DNA of 64,000 bases, taken from positions 114,231-178,230 of the forward strand of contig NZ_BDCA01000010.1 in NCBI RefSeq assembly GCF_001613265.1, in the 5' to 3' direction. The translations under genes were made by a program, and so were the position numbers. The notes under the pieces are model-generated. The model was not told where the DNA came from. It did not search any database and worked only from the letters and a program-made list of their open reading frames with translations. Position 1 is the first letter of the stretch; the number at the start of each line of letters is the position of its first letter. The DNA is from Nocardia vermiculata NBRC 100427 (GTDB lineage Bacteria > Actinomycetota > Actinomycetes > Mycobacteriales > Mycobacteriaceae). Of this stretch, positions 55,350-62,298 are shown in pieces.

Positions 55350-56498
55350 ATGAACGCACGACTGGAGTACGACTCCGAGCATCGCCAGTTCCGGCAGGTG
55401 GTCCGAGACTTCGTGCAGCAGGCGGTGGTCCCGGTGCACGAGGACTGGGAGCAGGCCGGCTGCCTGGACCGTTCCCTGTTCACCGAGGCGGGCAAGCTCG
55501 GCCTGCTGGGGTTCCCGGTGCCGGAACGGTTCGGCGGGCCCGGAGTCGAGGATTTTCGCTATCACGCCATCGTGATCGAGGAGATCACGTGTGTCGGTGC
55601 AGCATCGGCCGGAATCGCTTTCTCGCTGCAGAACGATGTGGTGCTGCCCTATCTGACCGATCTCACCGACGACGAGCAACGGGCCCGCTGGCTACCCGGA
55701 GTGGTCACCGGACAGACCGTGCTCGGCATCGCGATGACCGAGCCGGGCACCGGAAGCGATCTGACCGGCATCCGCACCACCGCGGTGCGCGACGGCGACG
55801 AGTACATCGTCAACGGCAGTAAGACCTTCATCTCCAACGGCCAGAACGGTGATCTGTTCGTGGTCGCGGTGCGGACCGGGCCGGAGAAGCACAAGGGCCT
55901 CACCCTGCTGGTGGTCCAGGCCGATACGCCCGGCTTCGACCGGGGCCGGAATCTGGAGAAGATCGGCCTGCACGCACAGGACACCAGCGAACTGACCTTC
56001 ACCGATATGCGAGTGCCGGTGGCGAACCGGCTGGGCACCGAAGGCGAGGGCTTCTACCAGCTGGTGCGGAATCTGCCCCAGGAGCGGTTGTCACTGTCGA
56101 TCGGCGCGATCGCCGCGGCAGAGGGAGTGCTGGCGCAGACCCTCGACTACGTCCGTGAGCGCAAGGCGTTCGGCAGCCCGGTGTCCTCGTTCCAGAACAC
56201 CCAGTTCGTCCTCGCCGAATTGGATACCGAACTCGACATCGCGCGCACCTACCTCGACGATTGCCTGGCCCAGCACCTCCGTGGTGAACTCACCGCCGCC
56301 CGTGCCGCCCGGCTGAAGTGGTGGGCCACCGAACTACAGATGCGGGTCGCGGATCGATGCCTGCAACTGCACGGTGGCTACGGCTACATGCGTGAGTACG
56401 CGGTCTCGCGAGCCTTCGTCGACGCCAGGATCCAGAGCATCTACGGCGGCACCACCGAGATCATGAAGACCATCATCGCGAAGGACCTGGGCATCTGA
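55350..56498 (+). CDS. Acyl-CoA dehydrogenase, LCAD/isovaleryl-type
   Basis: A 382-residue FAD enzyme with TEPGTGSDLTGIRTTAVRDG, NGSKTFISNGQNGDLF, RERKAFGSPVSSFQNTQFVL and LQLHGGYGYMREYAVSRAF. Where MCAD-type enzymes have the base in YEGT, this has IYGGTTEIMK, so the base is elsewhere; the LCAD/isovaleryl-CoA dehydrogenase position is filled by Glu in NLPQERLSLSIGAIAAAEGV. It is therefore an active-looking member of the branched/long-chain class. It may oxidise the ring-cleaved dicarboxylyl-CoA. ATG at 55350. Confidence 0.87.
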   Translation: MNARLEYDSEHRQFRQVVRDFVQQAVVPVHEDWEQAGCLDRSLFTEAGKLGLLGFPVPERFGGPGVEDFRYHAIVIEEITCVGAASAGIAFSLQNDVVLPYLTDLTDDEQRARWLPGVVTGQTVLGIAMTEPGTGSDLTGIRTTAVRDGDEYIVNGSKTFISNGQNGDLFVVAVRTGPEKHKGLTLLVVQADTPGFDRGRNLEKIGLHAQDTSELTFTDMRVPVANRLGTEGEGFYQLVRNLPQERLSLSIGAIAAAEGVLAQTLDYVRERKAFGSPVSSFQNTQFVLAELDTELDIARTYLDDCLAQHLRGELTAARAARLKWWATELQMRVADRCLQLHGGYGYMREYAVSRAFVDARIQSIYGGTTEIMKTIIAKDLGI

Positions 56499-56525
56499 TC
56501 GATGATGCATCACCCTACAGTTGGG

Positions 56526-56543
56526 TGAACCATCGTTCATTCG
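56526..56543. promoter_or_regulatory. Degenerate TGAATG-N6-CATTCA site before the TetR gene
   Basis: TGAACCATCGTTCATTCG keeps 9 of 12 operator arm positions, 25 bp before the TetR ATG and 27 bp after the previous stop. It suggests weak autoregulation and an extra promoter within the operon. Confidence 0.45.
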
Positions 56544-56568
56544 ACTGCAGACAACGGAAGGTAACCCG

Positions 56569-57231
56569 ATGGCGAAGAGAACCGCACCGATGGAACTCGA
56601 GGAAGCGGTGCGGGCGGTCCGGACCAGCTCCCGGCAGCGTCAACTGCTCAATGCGGCCGTCACCGTCATGCAGACCACGGGTTTCCATCAGATGTCGATG
56701 CAGGCGCTCGCCGATGAGGCCGACGTGAGTGTCGGCCTGATCTACAAGTACTTCGGCGGGAAGGAGGAGCTCCTGCTCGCCGCCATCGTCGATATTCTCG
56801 ACTCCTTCCGTGACGAACTACATCCGGCCATGGCGGCCGTCGGCGACGATCCGGTGCAACAACTGGTAGCCGGCTTCCGCCGCTACGTCGAGATCGTGGA
56901 CGAGAACCTCGACGCAGTCGTGCTCACCTACCGGGAGAGCCGGACGCTGGACCCGCAGGGCCGCGAACGGATCAAGGAACTCGAGGTCGAGACCTCCGCA
57001 CCGCTGCGCACCGCCATCGAGGCGGGGATCGCCGCCGGGGTGATGAACGATCTCGACCCGGATCTGGTGGTCTTCAATCTGCTGATGCTGGCCCATGCCT
57101 GGGCACTCAAGCATTGGCATTTCGCGCCGCGCTACACCGTCGAGGAGTACATCGGCGCGCAGCTGCGCTTCGTGCTCCCCACCCTGCTGACTCCCGGCGC
57201 CGCGCCCGACTACCGAACGCTCGTGGAGTGA
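56569..57231 (+). CDS. TetR family regulator, candidate regulator of the regulon
   Basis: A 220-residue TetR regulator. The HTH (residues 25-70) reads RQRQLLNAAVTVMQTTGFHQ, MSMQALADEADVSVGLIYKY, then FGGKEELLLAAIVDIL. The ligand domain contains RYVEIVDENLDAVVLTYRES and AHAWALKHWHFAPRYTVEEY, a pattern I associate with acyl-CoA-responsive catabolic regulators. It is encoded inside the operon, 70 bp after the acyl-CoA dehydrogenase and 6 bp before the hydratase, and is the natural candidate to bind TGAATG-N6-CATTCA. ATG at 56569 with GGAAGG. Confidence 0.85.
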   Translation: MAKRTAPMELEEAVRAVRTSSRQRQLLNAAVTVMQTTGFHQMSMQALADEADVSVGLIYKYFGGKEELLLAAIVDILDSFRDELHPAMAAVGDDPVQQLVAGFRRYVEIVDENLDAVVLTYRESRTLDPQGRERIKELEVETSAPLRTAIEAGIAAGVMNDLDPDLVVFNLLMLAHAWALKHWHFAPRYTVEEYIGAQLRFVLPTLLTPGAAPDYRTLVE

Positions 57232-57237
57232 ACAACT

Positions 57238-57981
57238 GTGACAGCCATCGCATCTCGTAGCGGCGCCCTCGGTGTCGTCACCCTGGACCGGGCTCCGGTC
57301 AACGCCTTCGACGACGCACAGATCGACGCATTCGGCGCCGCCGTCGCCGAACTCGCCGTAGACCCCGAGGTCGGCGCGATCGTGATCCGCAGCGCCCGCA
57401 AGGTGTTCTGCGCCGGCGCCGATATCGCGATGATGGACTCCTGGCGCGATCTACCCGACCGCGGAGCCCGACTGGTGCGGTTCTGCGAGCGGCTGCAACA
57501 GGCCTTCGCCGCGCTCGAATCCGCGGGCAAACCCACGATCGCCGCGATCGACGGCGCGGCCACCGGCGGTGGTTTCGAACTCGCGCTCGCCTGTGATTTC
57601 CGTATCGCCCGCCACGGCGCGAAGCTCGGACTGCCCGAGGTCGGCATCGGCCTGCTTCCCGGCGCGGGCGGCACTCAGCGCCTCACCCGCCTGGTCGGAC
57701 CGGGTTCCGCCTACCGGCTGATCCTCGGCGCGGAACTGGTCGACGGATCGACCGCAGCCCAGCTGGGCCTGGTGCACCACGCCGTGGACGATGTGCCCGC
57801 GGCGGCCACCGAACTGGCCGAACGCCTCGCCGGGATGCCACCCGCCGCGTACGCCGCCGCGAAGCGTTGTATCGATGCAGCGTCCACCGACGCCGGGTAC
57901 GCGCTGGAGCGCAGCGAGATCGGCGCGCTGATCGGCACGGAGGAAACCGCGCGCCGGTTGGCGCAATTCACGGCACGGTAG
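57238..57981 (+). CDS. Enoyl-CoA hydratase
   Basis: A 247-residue crotonase with both catalytic glutamates: GGGFELALACDFRIA (Glu144 equivalent) and GLPEVGIGLLPGAGGTQRLT (Glu164 equivalent). The oxyanion-hole region is VFCAGADIAMMDS. It can hydrate enoyl-CoAs such as crotonyl-CoA or a cyclohex-1-enecarboxyl-CoA (BadK-like). GTG start at 57238 with GGAG 8 nt upstream; it is the last gene of the operon, just after the TetR gene. Contrast the first crotonase of the operon, which lacks these residues. Confidence 0.9.
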   Translation: MTAIASRSGALGVVTLDRAPVNAFDDAQIDAFGAAVAELAVDPEVGAIVIRSARKVFCAGADIAMMDSWRDLPDRGARLVRFCERLQQAFAALESAGKPTIAAIDGAATGGGFELALACDFRIARHGAKLGLPEVGIGLLPGAGGTQRLTRLVGPGSAYRLILGAELVDGSTAAQLGLVHHAVDDVPAAATELAERLAGMPPAAYAAAKRCIDAASTDAGYALERSEIGALIGTEETARRLAQFTAR

Positions 57982-58088
57982 CCCCCGTCCGGGTCCGACC
58001 TGTTGGTCGGCTCCCCTGTCTCACTTGCAGCCCCGGCTGATGTACCGGCTGCGCCCGGTCGCGACAAACCGACCGGACCTGCTGTTTG

Positions 58089-58126
58089 AGTGAATTGATA
58101 TTTGATATGAATGAACCTACATTCAC
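58089..58126 (+). promoter_or_regulatory. Promoter with TGAATG-N6-CATTCA operator (site 3)
   Basis: TTGATA (58096-58101) and TACATT (58119-58124) are 17 bp apart. The operator TGAATGAACCTACATTCA is at 58109-58126. The 38-bp block matches 35 of 38 positions of the reverse complement of the site 2 minus-strand promoter, including the shared GAGTGAATTGATATTTG. It faces the two small genes at 58.2-58.7 kb. Confidence 0.85.
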
Positions 58127-58196
58127 CATGTGTCAATGAACACACCCACACGACAGGCGTGAACCGACCATCCGATTCCCGGGAAGAGAGACCGGT

Positions 58197-58340
58197 ATGT
58201 CGACGCTCATCATCAGCTGCCTCGTCCTGGCTCCCGTCGTCTACGGCCTGATCGTGATGTGGCCGCGACGGATTCCGCCGCACCGCACCACCTCCGCGCT
58301 CCGGCGCAGCCTCGAGCACACGCCTCCGAATCACGAGTGA
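58197..58340 (+). CDS. 47-residue single-pass membrane protein
   Basis: The frame reads MSTLIISCLVLAPVVYGLIV, a membrane segment, then WPRRIPPHRTTSALRRSLEH and a short acidic tail. ATG at 58197 is preceded by GGGAAGAGAG. No family is recognised. It is the first gene after the site 3 promoter, 71 bp after the operator, and its stop overlaps the next start by 4 bp (GTGA), so both are predicted to be co-expressed with the catabolic operon. It could be a small membrane anchor or transport accessory. Confidence 0.65.
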   Translation: MSTLIISCLVLAPVVYGLIVMWPRRIPPHRTTSALRRSLEHTPPNHE

Positions 58341-58714
58341 GGACAACCATCGACATCGAACCCGCACCCCACGCCATGGGATATGTCTGCCTGGACCTGG
58401 TGGCCGGCCTGGAGCTGCCGGACCGTCGCGCGGCCCGGGTAGCGACCCGCCTCGGCTACACCTACCTCGGGCTGCTGACGAACTCCACCTTCATCACTCC
58501 GGCAGCTCTGCTGCACCAGGTCCTCGACTACGAGATCGAGCTGCTGATCGTCCCCGATTTCGACCACCTGCGTGGCCACGTCCCACCCGAGCTCGCCGAT
58601 CTGACCGATATTCACGAGCTGACGACCGGGCGGACATTCGAGCGGGGCGGTGGTTACGCCCCCGAGGGCGGTCCGAGAAACCCGTTGCACGGCGATCGAC
58701 ACCGCTCGGCCTGA
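58337..58714 (+). CDS. Small protein with resolvase-like fold features, unknown
   Basis: A 125-residue protein from GTG 58337, overlapping the previous stop. Blocks: MGYVCLDLVAGLELPDRRAA, TRLGYTYLGLLTNSTF, LLIVPDFDHLRGHVPPELAD and LTDIHELTTGRTFERGGG. The order beta-strand, helix, beta-strand with VPDxDHLxG resembles a serine-recombinase catalytic domain, but the nucleophilic Ser position (GYARVST) is replaced (GYVCLDL). I recall such short proteins in Nocardia without function. It is coupled to the small membrane protein and shares the catabolic operator, which is its most informative feature. Confidence 0.6.
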   Translation: MRTTIDIEPAPHAMGYVCLDLVAGLELPDRRAARVATRLGYTYLGLLTNSTFITPAALLHQVLDYEIELLIVPDFDHLRGHVPPELADLTDIHELTTGRTFERGGGYAPEGGPRNPLHGDRHRSA

Positions 58715-58797
58715 TCCGATCGAACCACGGGGTCACATCCCCGTGGTGACGATAATCACTCCGTTACCGGCCCCCGGCGATACCGACCGGGCGCACG

Positions 58798-58828
58798 AAA
58801 AATCCCCTCGACCGTGATCGAGGGGATT
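58798..58828 (-). terminator. Terminator downstream of the tRNA cluster
   Basis: AATCCCCTCGA pairs with TCGAGGGGATT across a 6-nt loop, followed on the minus strand by TTTTT. It ends the Glu-Asp-Phe tRNA transcript, 6 bp after tRNA-Phe. Confidence 0.85.
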
Positions 58829-58833
58829 GACAG

Positions 58834-58907
58834 TGGCCAAGGCCGGGATCGAACCGGCGACCTTCCGCTTTTCAGGCGGACGCTCGTACCAACTGAGCTA
58901 CCTGGCC
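58834..58907 (-). tRNA. tRNA-Phe (GAA)
   Basis: Seventy-four nt on the minus strand. The acceptor stem is GGCCAGG against CTTGGCC (one G-U) with discriminator A; the anticodon arm is TCCGC-CTGAAAA-GCGGA, giving GAA; the T-loop is GGTTCGATCCC-type. CCA is not encoded. It is the last of three tRNAs in a row. Confidence 0.95.
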
Positions 58908-58940
58908 GGAGGCACCCGTACCGAATGCCATACAACTAAG

Positions 58941-59014
58941 CGACCCTGACGGGACTCGAACCCGCGACCTCCGCCGTGACAGGGCGGCGCGCTAACCAAC
59001 TGCGCCACAGGGCC
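58941..59014 (-). tRNA. tRNA-Asp (GTC)
   Basis: Seventy-four nt. The acceptor is GGCCCTG against CAGGGTC with discriminator G. The anticodon arm CCGCC-CTGTCAC-GGCGG shows GTC. The D and T loops are regular. It lies 33 bp from tRNA-Phe and 27 bp from tRNA-Glu, in the order Glu-Asp-Phe usual for actinobacteria. Confidence 0.95.
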
Positions 59015-59041
59015 TTGCATGCTCCAACGGTGTTACCACCG

Positions 59042-59114
59042 TACCCCCTACGGGATTCGAACCCGCGCTACCGCCTTGAAAGGGCGGCGTCCTAGGCCGC
59101 TAGACGAAGGGGGC
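59042..59114 (-). tRNA. tRNA-Glu (TTC)
   Basis: Seventy-three nt. The acceptor is GCCCCCT against AGGGGGT (terminal G-U), discriminator A. The anticodon loop CTTTCAA shows TTC. It is the first gene of the tRNA transcript. The TetR gene at 59206-59871 reads towards it. Confidence 0.93.
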
Positions 59115-59205
59115 CCGCCGGATCTCTCCGGTCCGTACCTCAACGGCTTCCGTTGGGAGCTCGCATAGCTTATGACAGGGTTTGCGGAAAACCCAAATCG
59201 GCTGG

Positions 59206-59871
59206 TCAGAGGCTCAGATTGAGGTCTTCCAGGCGCGCCGAGGCACGCCAGCCGTTCCGGCCGAACTCGTCGAGCCATTCCGGGGTGGCCATCGACTCGA
59301 TGATGACCTCCAGCGCCTCGGTGAACCGGGTGCGCAGACCGACCCCGCCGCCGAGCAGGTCGATGATGTAGCGCTGCCCGGCCAGTGCGGCCGCGAGCGT
59401 CCGGGTGAAGCGGTCCGGATCGGCATCCAGACGCAGCTGTTTGCGATCGACGGCGCGGACCGCGAGCTGGCGGACCGAGCGGCCGATGATGCGGCTGCCA
59501 CCGGCACGGGCATCGGAATAGAACTCCGGCTCGATCACGAGCCGGAACTCCGCCTGGGTGATGATGTCGTTCTCCAGCCGCAGCGCGACTTCGTCGACCA
59601 TTCCGTGCAGGATGTCCAGCGGTTCGAGATCTGTTCTGTGCACCCACCTTTCGATGGTGTCGCGGTACCGCTCGACGGCGGCCTCCAGCACCGCCCGAGC
59701 CAGATCCTCTTTGGAATCGAAATGGAAGTACATGGCGCCCTTGGTCGCGCGCGACCCTTCCAATATGCGATTCAGTGATGCGGCGGCATAGCCGCTCTTC
59801 CCGAATTCAACGGCGGCGGACCTGATGATCGCCGCCCGTGTCCGGCGGGCCCGCTCTTGTTGCCGTGCCAT
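59206..59871 (-). CDS. ScbR-like TetR family regulator
   Basis: A 221-residue TetR regulator of the gamma-butyrolactone-receptor-like class: ARQQERARRTRAAIIRSAAV, then FGKSGYAAASLNRILEGSRA with the HTH TKGAMYFHFDSKEDLARAVL (residues 20-65). The C-terminal ligand pocket is divergent. Receptors of this family bind autoregulatory elements and often respond to butyrolactones or related signals; no biosynthesis gene (AfsA/ScbA-like) is visible. ATG at 59869-59871. A 15-bp palindrome lies 29 bp upstream and is a candidate operator. Confidence 0.8.
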   Translation of the reverse strand: MARQQERARRTRAAIIRSAAVEFGKSGYAAASLNRILEGSRATKGAMYFHFDSKEDLARAVLEAAVERYRDTIERWVHRTDLEPLDILHGMVDEVALRLENDIITQAEFRLVIEPEFYSDARAGGSRIIGRSVRQLAVRAVDRKQLRLDADPDRFTRTLAAALAGQRYIIDLLGGGVGLRTRFTEALEVIIESMATPEWLDEFGRNGWRASARLEDLNLSL

Positions 59872-59899
59872 GCTCGAAACGCCTCCGAAGATGCTTGAC

Positions 59900-59914
59900 G
59901 CCGGTTGAACCGGC
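59900..59914. promoter_or_regulatory. 15-bp palindrome before the ScbR-like gene
   Basis: GCCGGTTGAACCGGC has perfect 7-bp arms about a central G, at -29 relative to the start codon. It is a plausible autorepression site of the TetR protein. Confidence 0.5.
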
Positions 59915-60796
59915 GGACCGGTACTCGACGAGAAGTTATTAGATTTTCAAATACCGGAACACAGGCCGAAGCCCGTTTTCCAGACCTTTTGCACGAAAAT
60001 TCGCAGGAATACCTGAAACACACCAGCTGGTATAGTTTCGACGTCCGGGTGCGCTGCAGGGGGTGCGCACCCGGACGTTTCATTCGTCTCGGATCCGCCT
60101 CCCGCGAAGTCGCGCTCTCGGACTACCGCGACCCGGCCGGTCACGGCACACTCGGACATAACAACCTTCGGCCGATTCCCAACTGCGGGAGGATCTCCCG
60201 GTTTCGCCGGAATGCGCCAAGCGGTCACCGTACCTCGATTCCGGGCCCGACGTGCCATGTACCGATGAGTTACTTCACCACCAACGATGCCACTCGCGGC
60301 ATTCGCCCGATCTGTCGGCGTACCCGAACTTCGCGCGGCGAATATCTGTTCGTCGCAGCAATGTTCACCACCGGGTGCCGGTATCGCTGCTTCCCGGATC
60401 AGCCGGACCACTACGCCCGGCCACGGGGCAGAGCCGTCGACACGATCACCTCCCGTACCAAATATGTTGCCACGCACTGCGTTTGGACAATGTTTCCATA
60501 CTTCTGCGCTGAAACAAATTGCTGAGCAAGGAGATTGCCCGCCGTTCTGCGGGGAATACGCCGGACCGACCACATCACCCGCGCCGATCCGTTCGGCCAT
60601 ATCCCACACCACCCGAACGACTGATACCGCACGGACATCACTGAGCGGGACGGCACCCCGGCGCGGCATGCGACACACCGCTCGCCCGACCGACACCCCG
60701 GCCCACCGGCTCGACCAGCACGAAACCCCTACCCGCCGCACGGCTCGGACGCCGGTTACCACTTCCGGGCCCGGAACATTTAGACTTGCGCACCGC
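59915..60796. other. Long stretch without supported gene; one terminator-like hairpin
   Basis: These 882 bp show open frames on both strands but none with convincing composition or motifs, although the base composition is lower in GC than the neighbours. A stem of 12 bp, CGTCCGGGTGCG (60042-60053) with CGCACCCGGACG (60066-60077), followed by TTTCATT, lies shortly after a TATAGT (60031-60036). It could be a terminator or a short RNA. Otherwise nothing is seen. Confidence 0.45.
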
Positions 60797-60869
60797 GCCC
60801 CTATAGCTCAGTTGGTAGAGCTACGGACTTTTAATCCGCAGGTCCCAGGTTCGAGCCCTGGTGGGGGCA
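60797..60869 (+). tRNA. tRNA-Lys (TTT)
   Basis: Seventy-three nt. The acceptor is GCCCCTA against TGGGGGC with discriminator A; the D-arm is GCTCAGTTGGTAGAGC; the anticodon loop is CTTTTAA, giving TTT. The T-arm is CCAGGTTCGAGCCCTGG. CCA is not encoded. Confidence 0.96.
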
Positions 60870-60872
60870 CAC

Positions 60873-60905
60873 CGGCAGGCCGGAGCCATCCGCTCCGGCC
60901 TGCCG
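60873..60905 (+). terminator. Terminator after tRNA-Lys
   Basis: CGGCAGGCCGGAGC and its complement form a 14-bp stem with loop CATCC, followed by TCGTT, 3 bp past the tRNA. Confidence 0.8.
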
Positions 60906-61198
60906 TCGTTACACGGCGGCCGAGCACCGTTCGGCCCACCACATGTCGACAAGATCAACCGCGGGCTAACGTTCACCGCTCTCCGGCGATAGACGAGCAC
61001 GCACAGGTTCCACACTTACAATCGGCACGGTCGGGACATGTGCCAACCACCCCCCGGAAGTCGTGGCACCGACGCTGTGACTCACACCGGTGCGCTTCGC
61101 ATCACACCTACGGTGCCGTAAGGTATGAACCGCGGCGGCACCGGCCACAAGGGGGGCGACACCAGCAATATCGCAGGACAACATCGAAGGGCGTATGT

Positions 61199-62164
61199 AT
61201 GGCAAGGGATCTGACTCAGCTCGAGCTACTGACGGAGTTGGAGCCGGTTGCCGAGGAAAACGTCAACCGGCATCTCTCCATGGCCAAGGAATGGCATCCG
61301 CACGATTACGTGCCGTGGGAGCAGGGCCGCAACTTCGCCGCGATGGGCGGCGTGGATTGGGATCCCGAGCAGTCGAAGCTCGGCGAGGTCGCCAAGGCCG
61401 CGATGATCACCAACCTGCTCACCGAGGACAACCTGCCCTCCTATCACCGTGAGATCGCCGAGAACTTCTCCCAGGACGGCGCCTGGGGCACCTGGGTCGG
61501 CCGCTGGACCGCCGAGGAGAACCGCCACGGCATCGTGATGCGCGACTATCTGGTCGTGACCCGCGGCGTGGATCCGGTAGCCCTCGAGCAGGCGCGAATG
61601 GTCCACATGACCAACGGTTTCGCCTCCCCCGCCGAGGCCGACGCGGGCTTCATGCATTCGGTCGCCTATGTGACCTTCCAGGAGCTGGCCACTCGGGTCA
61701 GCCACCGCAACACCGGCAAGGTGTGCGACGACCCGATCGCCGACCGCATGCTGCAGCGCGTCGCCGCCGACGAGAACCTGCACATGATCTTCTACCGCAA
61801 TATGTGCGGTGCGGCGCTGGACCTGGCACCCGACCAGGCGCTCGACGCGATCACCCTGATCCTGGAGAACTTCCAGATGCCCGGCGCCGGCATGCCCAAC
61901 TTCCGGCGCAACGGTGTCCTGATGGCCAAGCACGGCATCTACGACCTGCGCCAGCACCTCGAAGAGGTCGTGCAGCCGGTACTCAAGAAGTGGCGCATCT
62001 TCGAACGCGACGATTTCACCGCCCGCGGTGAACAGACCCGCGAGCGCCTCGGCCTCTTCCTCGAGAAGCTGGGCCAGGACGTCCTGAAGTTCGAAGAACA
62101 GCGCGACCGCATGCTGGCCCGCGAGGCCGCCAAGCGCGAGCGCGATCTCGCCGCAGCGCGCTGA
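61199..62164 (+). CDS. desA: Acyl-ACP desaturase (DesA type)
   Basis: A 321-residue soluble di-iron desaturase, like M. tuberculosis DesA1 (Rv0824c), introducing a double bond in acyl-ACP for membrane or mycolate lipids. Iron ligands: LLTEDNLPSYH region, WTAEENRHGIVMRDYL (EENRH) and VAADENLHMIFYRNMCG (DENLH), residues about 90, 120 and 190. The N-terminus MARDLTQLELLTELEPV is typical. The ATG is at 61199 with GAAGGG upstream; the long frame running from upstream across tRNA-Lys is not coding. The dus gene follows, as in Rv0824c-Rv0823c. Confidence 0.93.
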   Translation: MARDLTQLELLTELEPVAEENVNRHLSMAKEWHPHDYVPWEQGRNFAAMGGVDWDPEQSKLGEVAKAAMITNLLTEDNLPSYHREIAENFSQDGAWGTWVGRWTAEENRHGIVMRDYLVVTRGVDPVALEQARMVHMTNGFASPAEADAGFMHSVAYVTFQELATRVSHRNTGKVCDDPIADRMLQRVAADENLHMIFYRNMCGAALDLAPDQALDAITLILENFQMPGAGMPNFRRNGVLMAKHGIYDLRQHLEEVVQPVLKKWRIFERDDFTARGEQTRERLGLFLEKLGQDVLKFEEQRDRMLAREAAKRERDLAAAR

Positions 62165-62209
62165 TCCGCGCCGAGCACCTCGCGCGCTGAGCGCACCGAG
62201 CACATGAAC

Positions 62210-62237
62210 GGGGCCGGCACCCACGGGTGCCGGCCCC
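62210..62237 (+). terminator. Terminator after desA
   Basis: GGGGCCGGCACCC (62210-62222) and GGGTGCCGGCCCC (62225-62237) form a 13-bp perfect stem with a very small loop. It sits 45 bp after the desA stop. A U-tract is absent. Confidence 0.65.
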
Positions 62238-62298
62238 GCCGTCTACGCGGGCACCCTGTGACCCTGCGCACTGCCACACGGATGGGACACTGGAGCGC

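Noticed and set aside
59905..60762. Two overlapping frames of 206 and 271 codons between the TetR and tRNA-Lys genes
   Set aside because: No ribosome binding site, domain, or membrane segment pattern; Cys/Arg/Thr composition is not protein-like.
60287..61198. N-terminal extension of the desaturase
   Set aside because: It would translate through tRNA-Lys; the family start MARDLTQLELL is at 61199.
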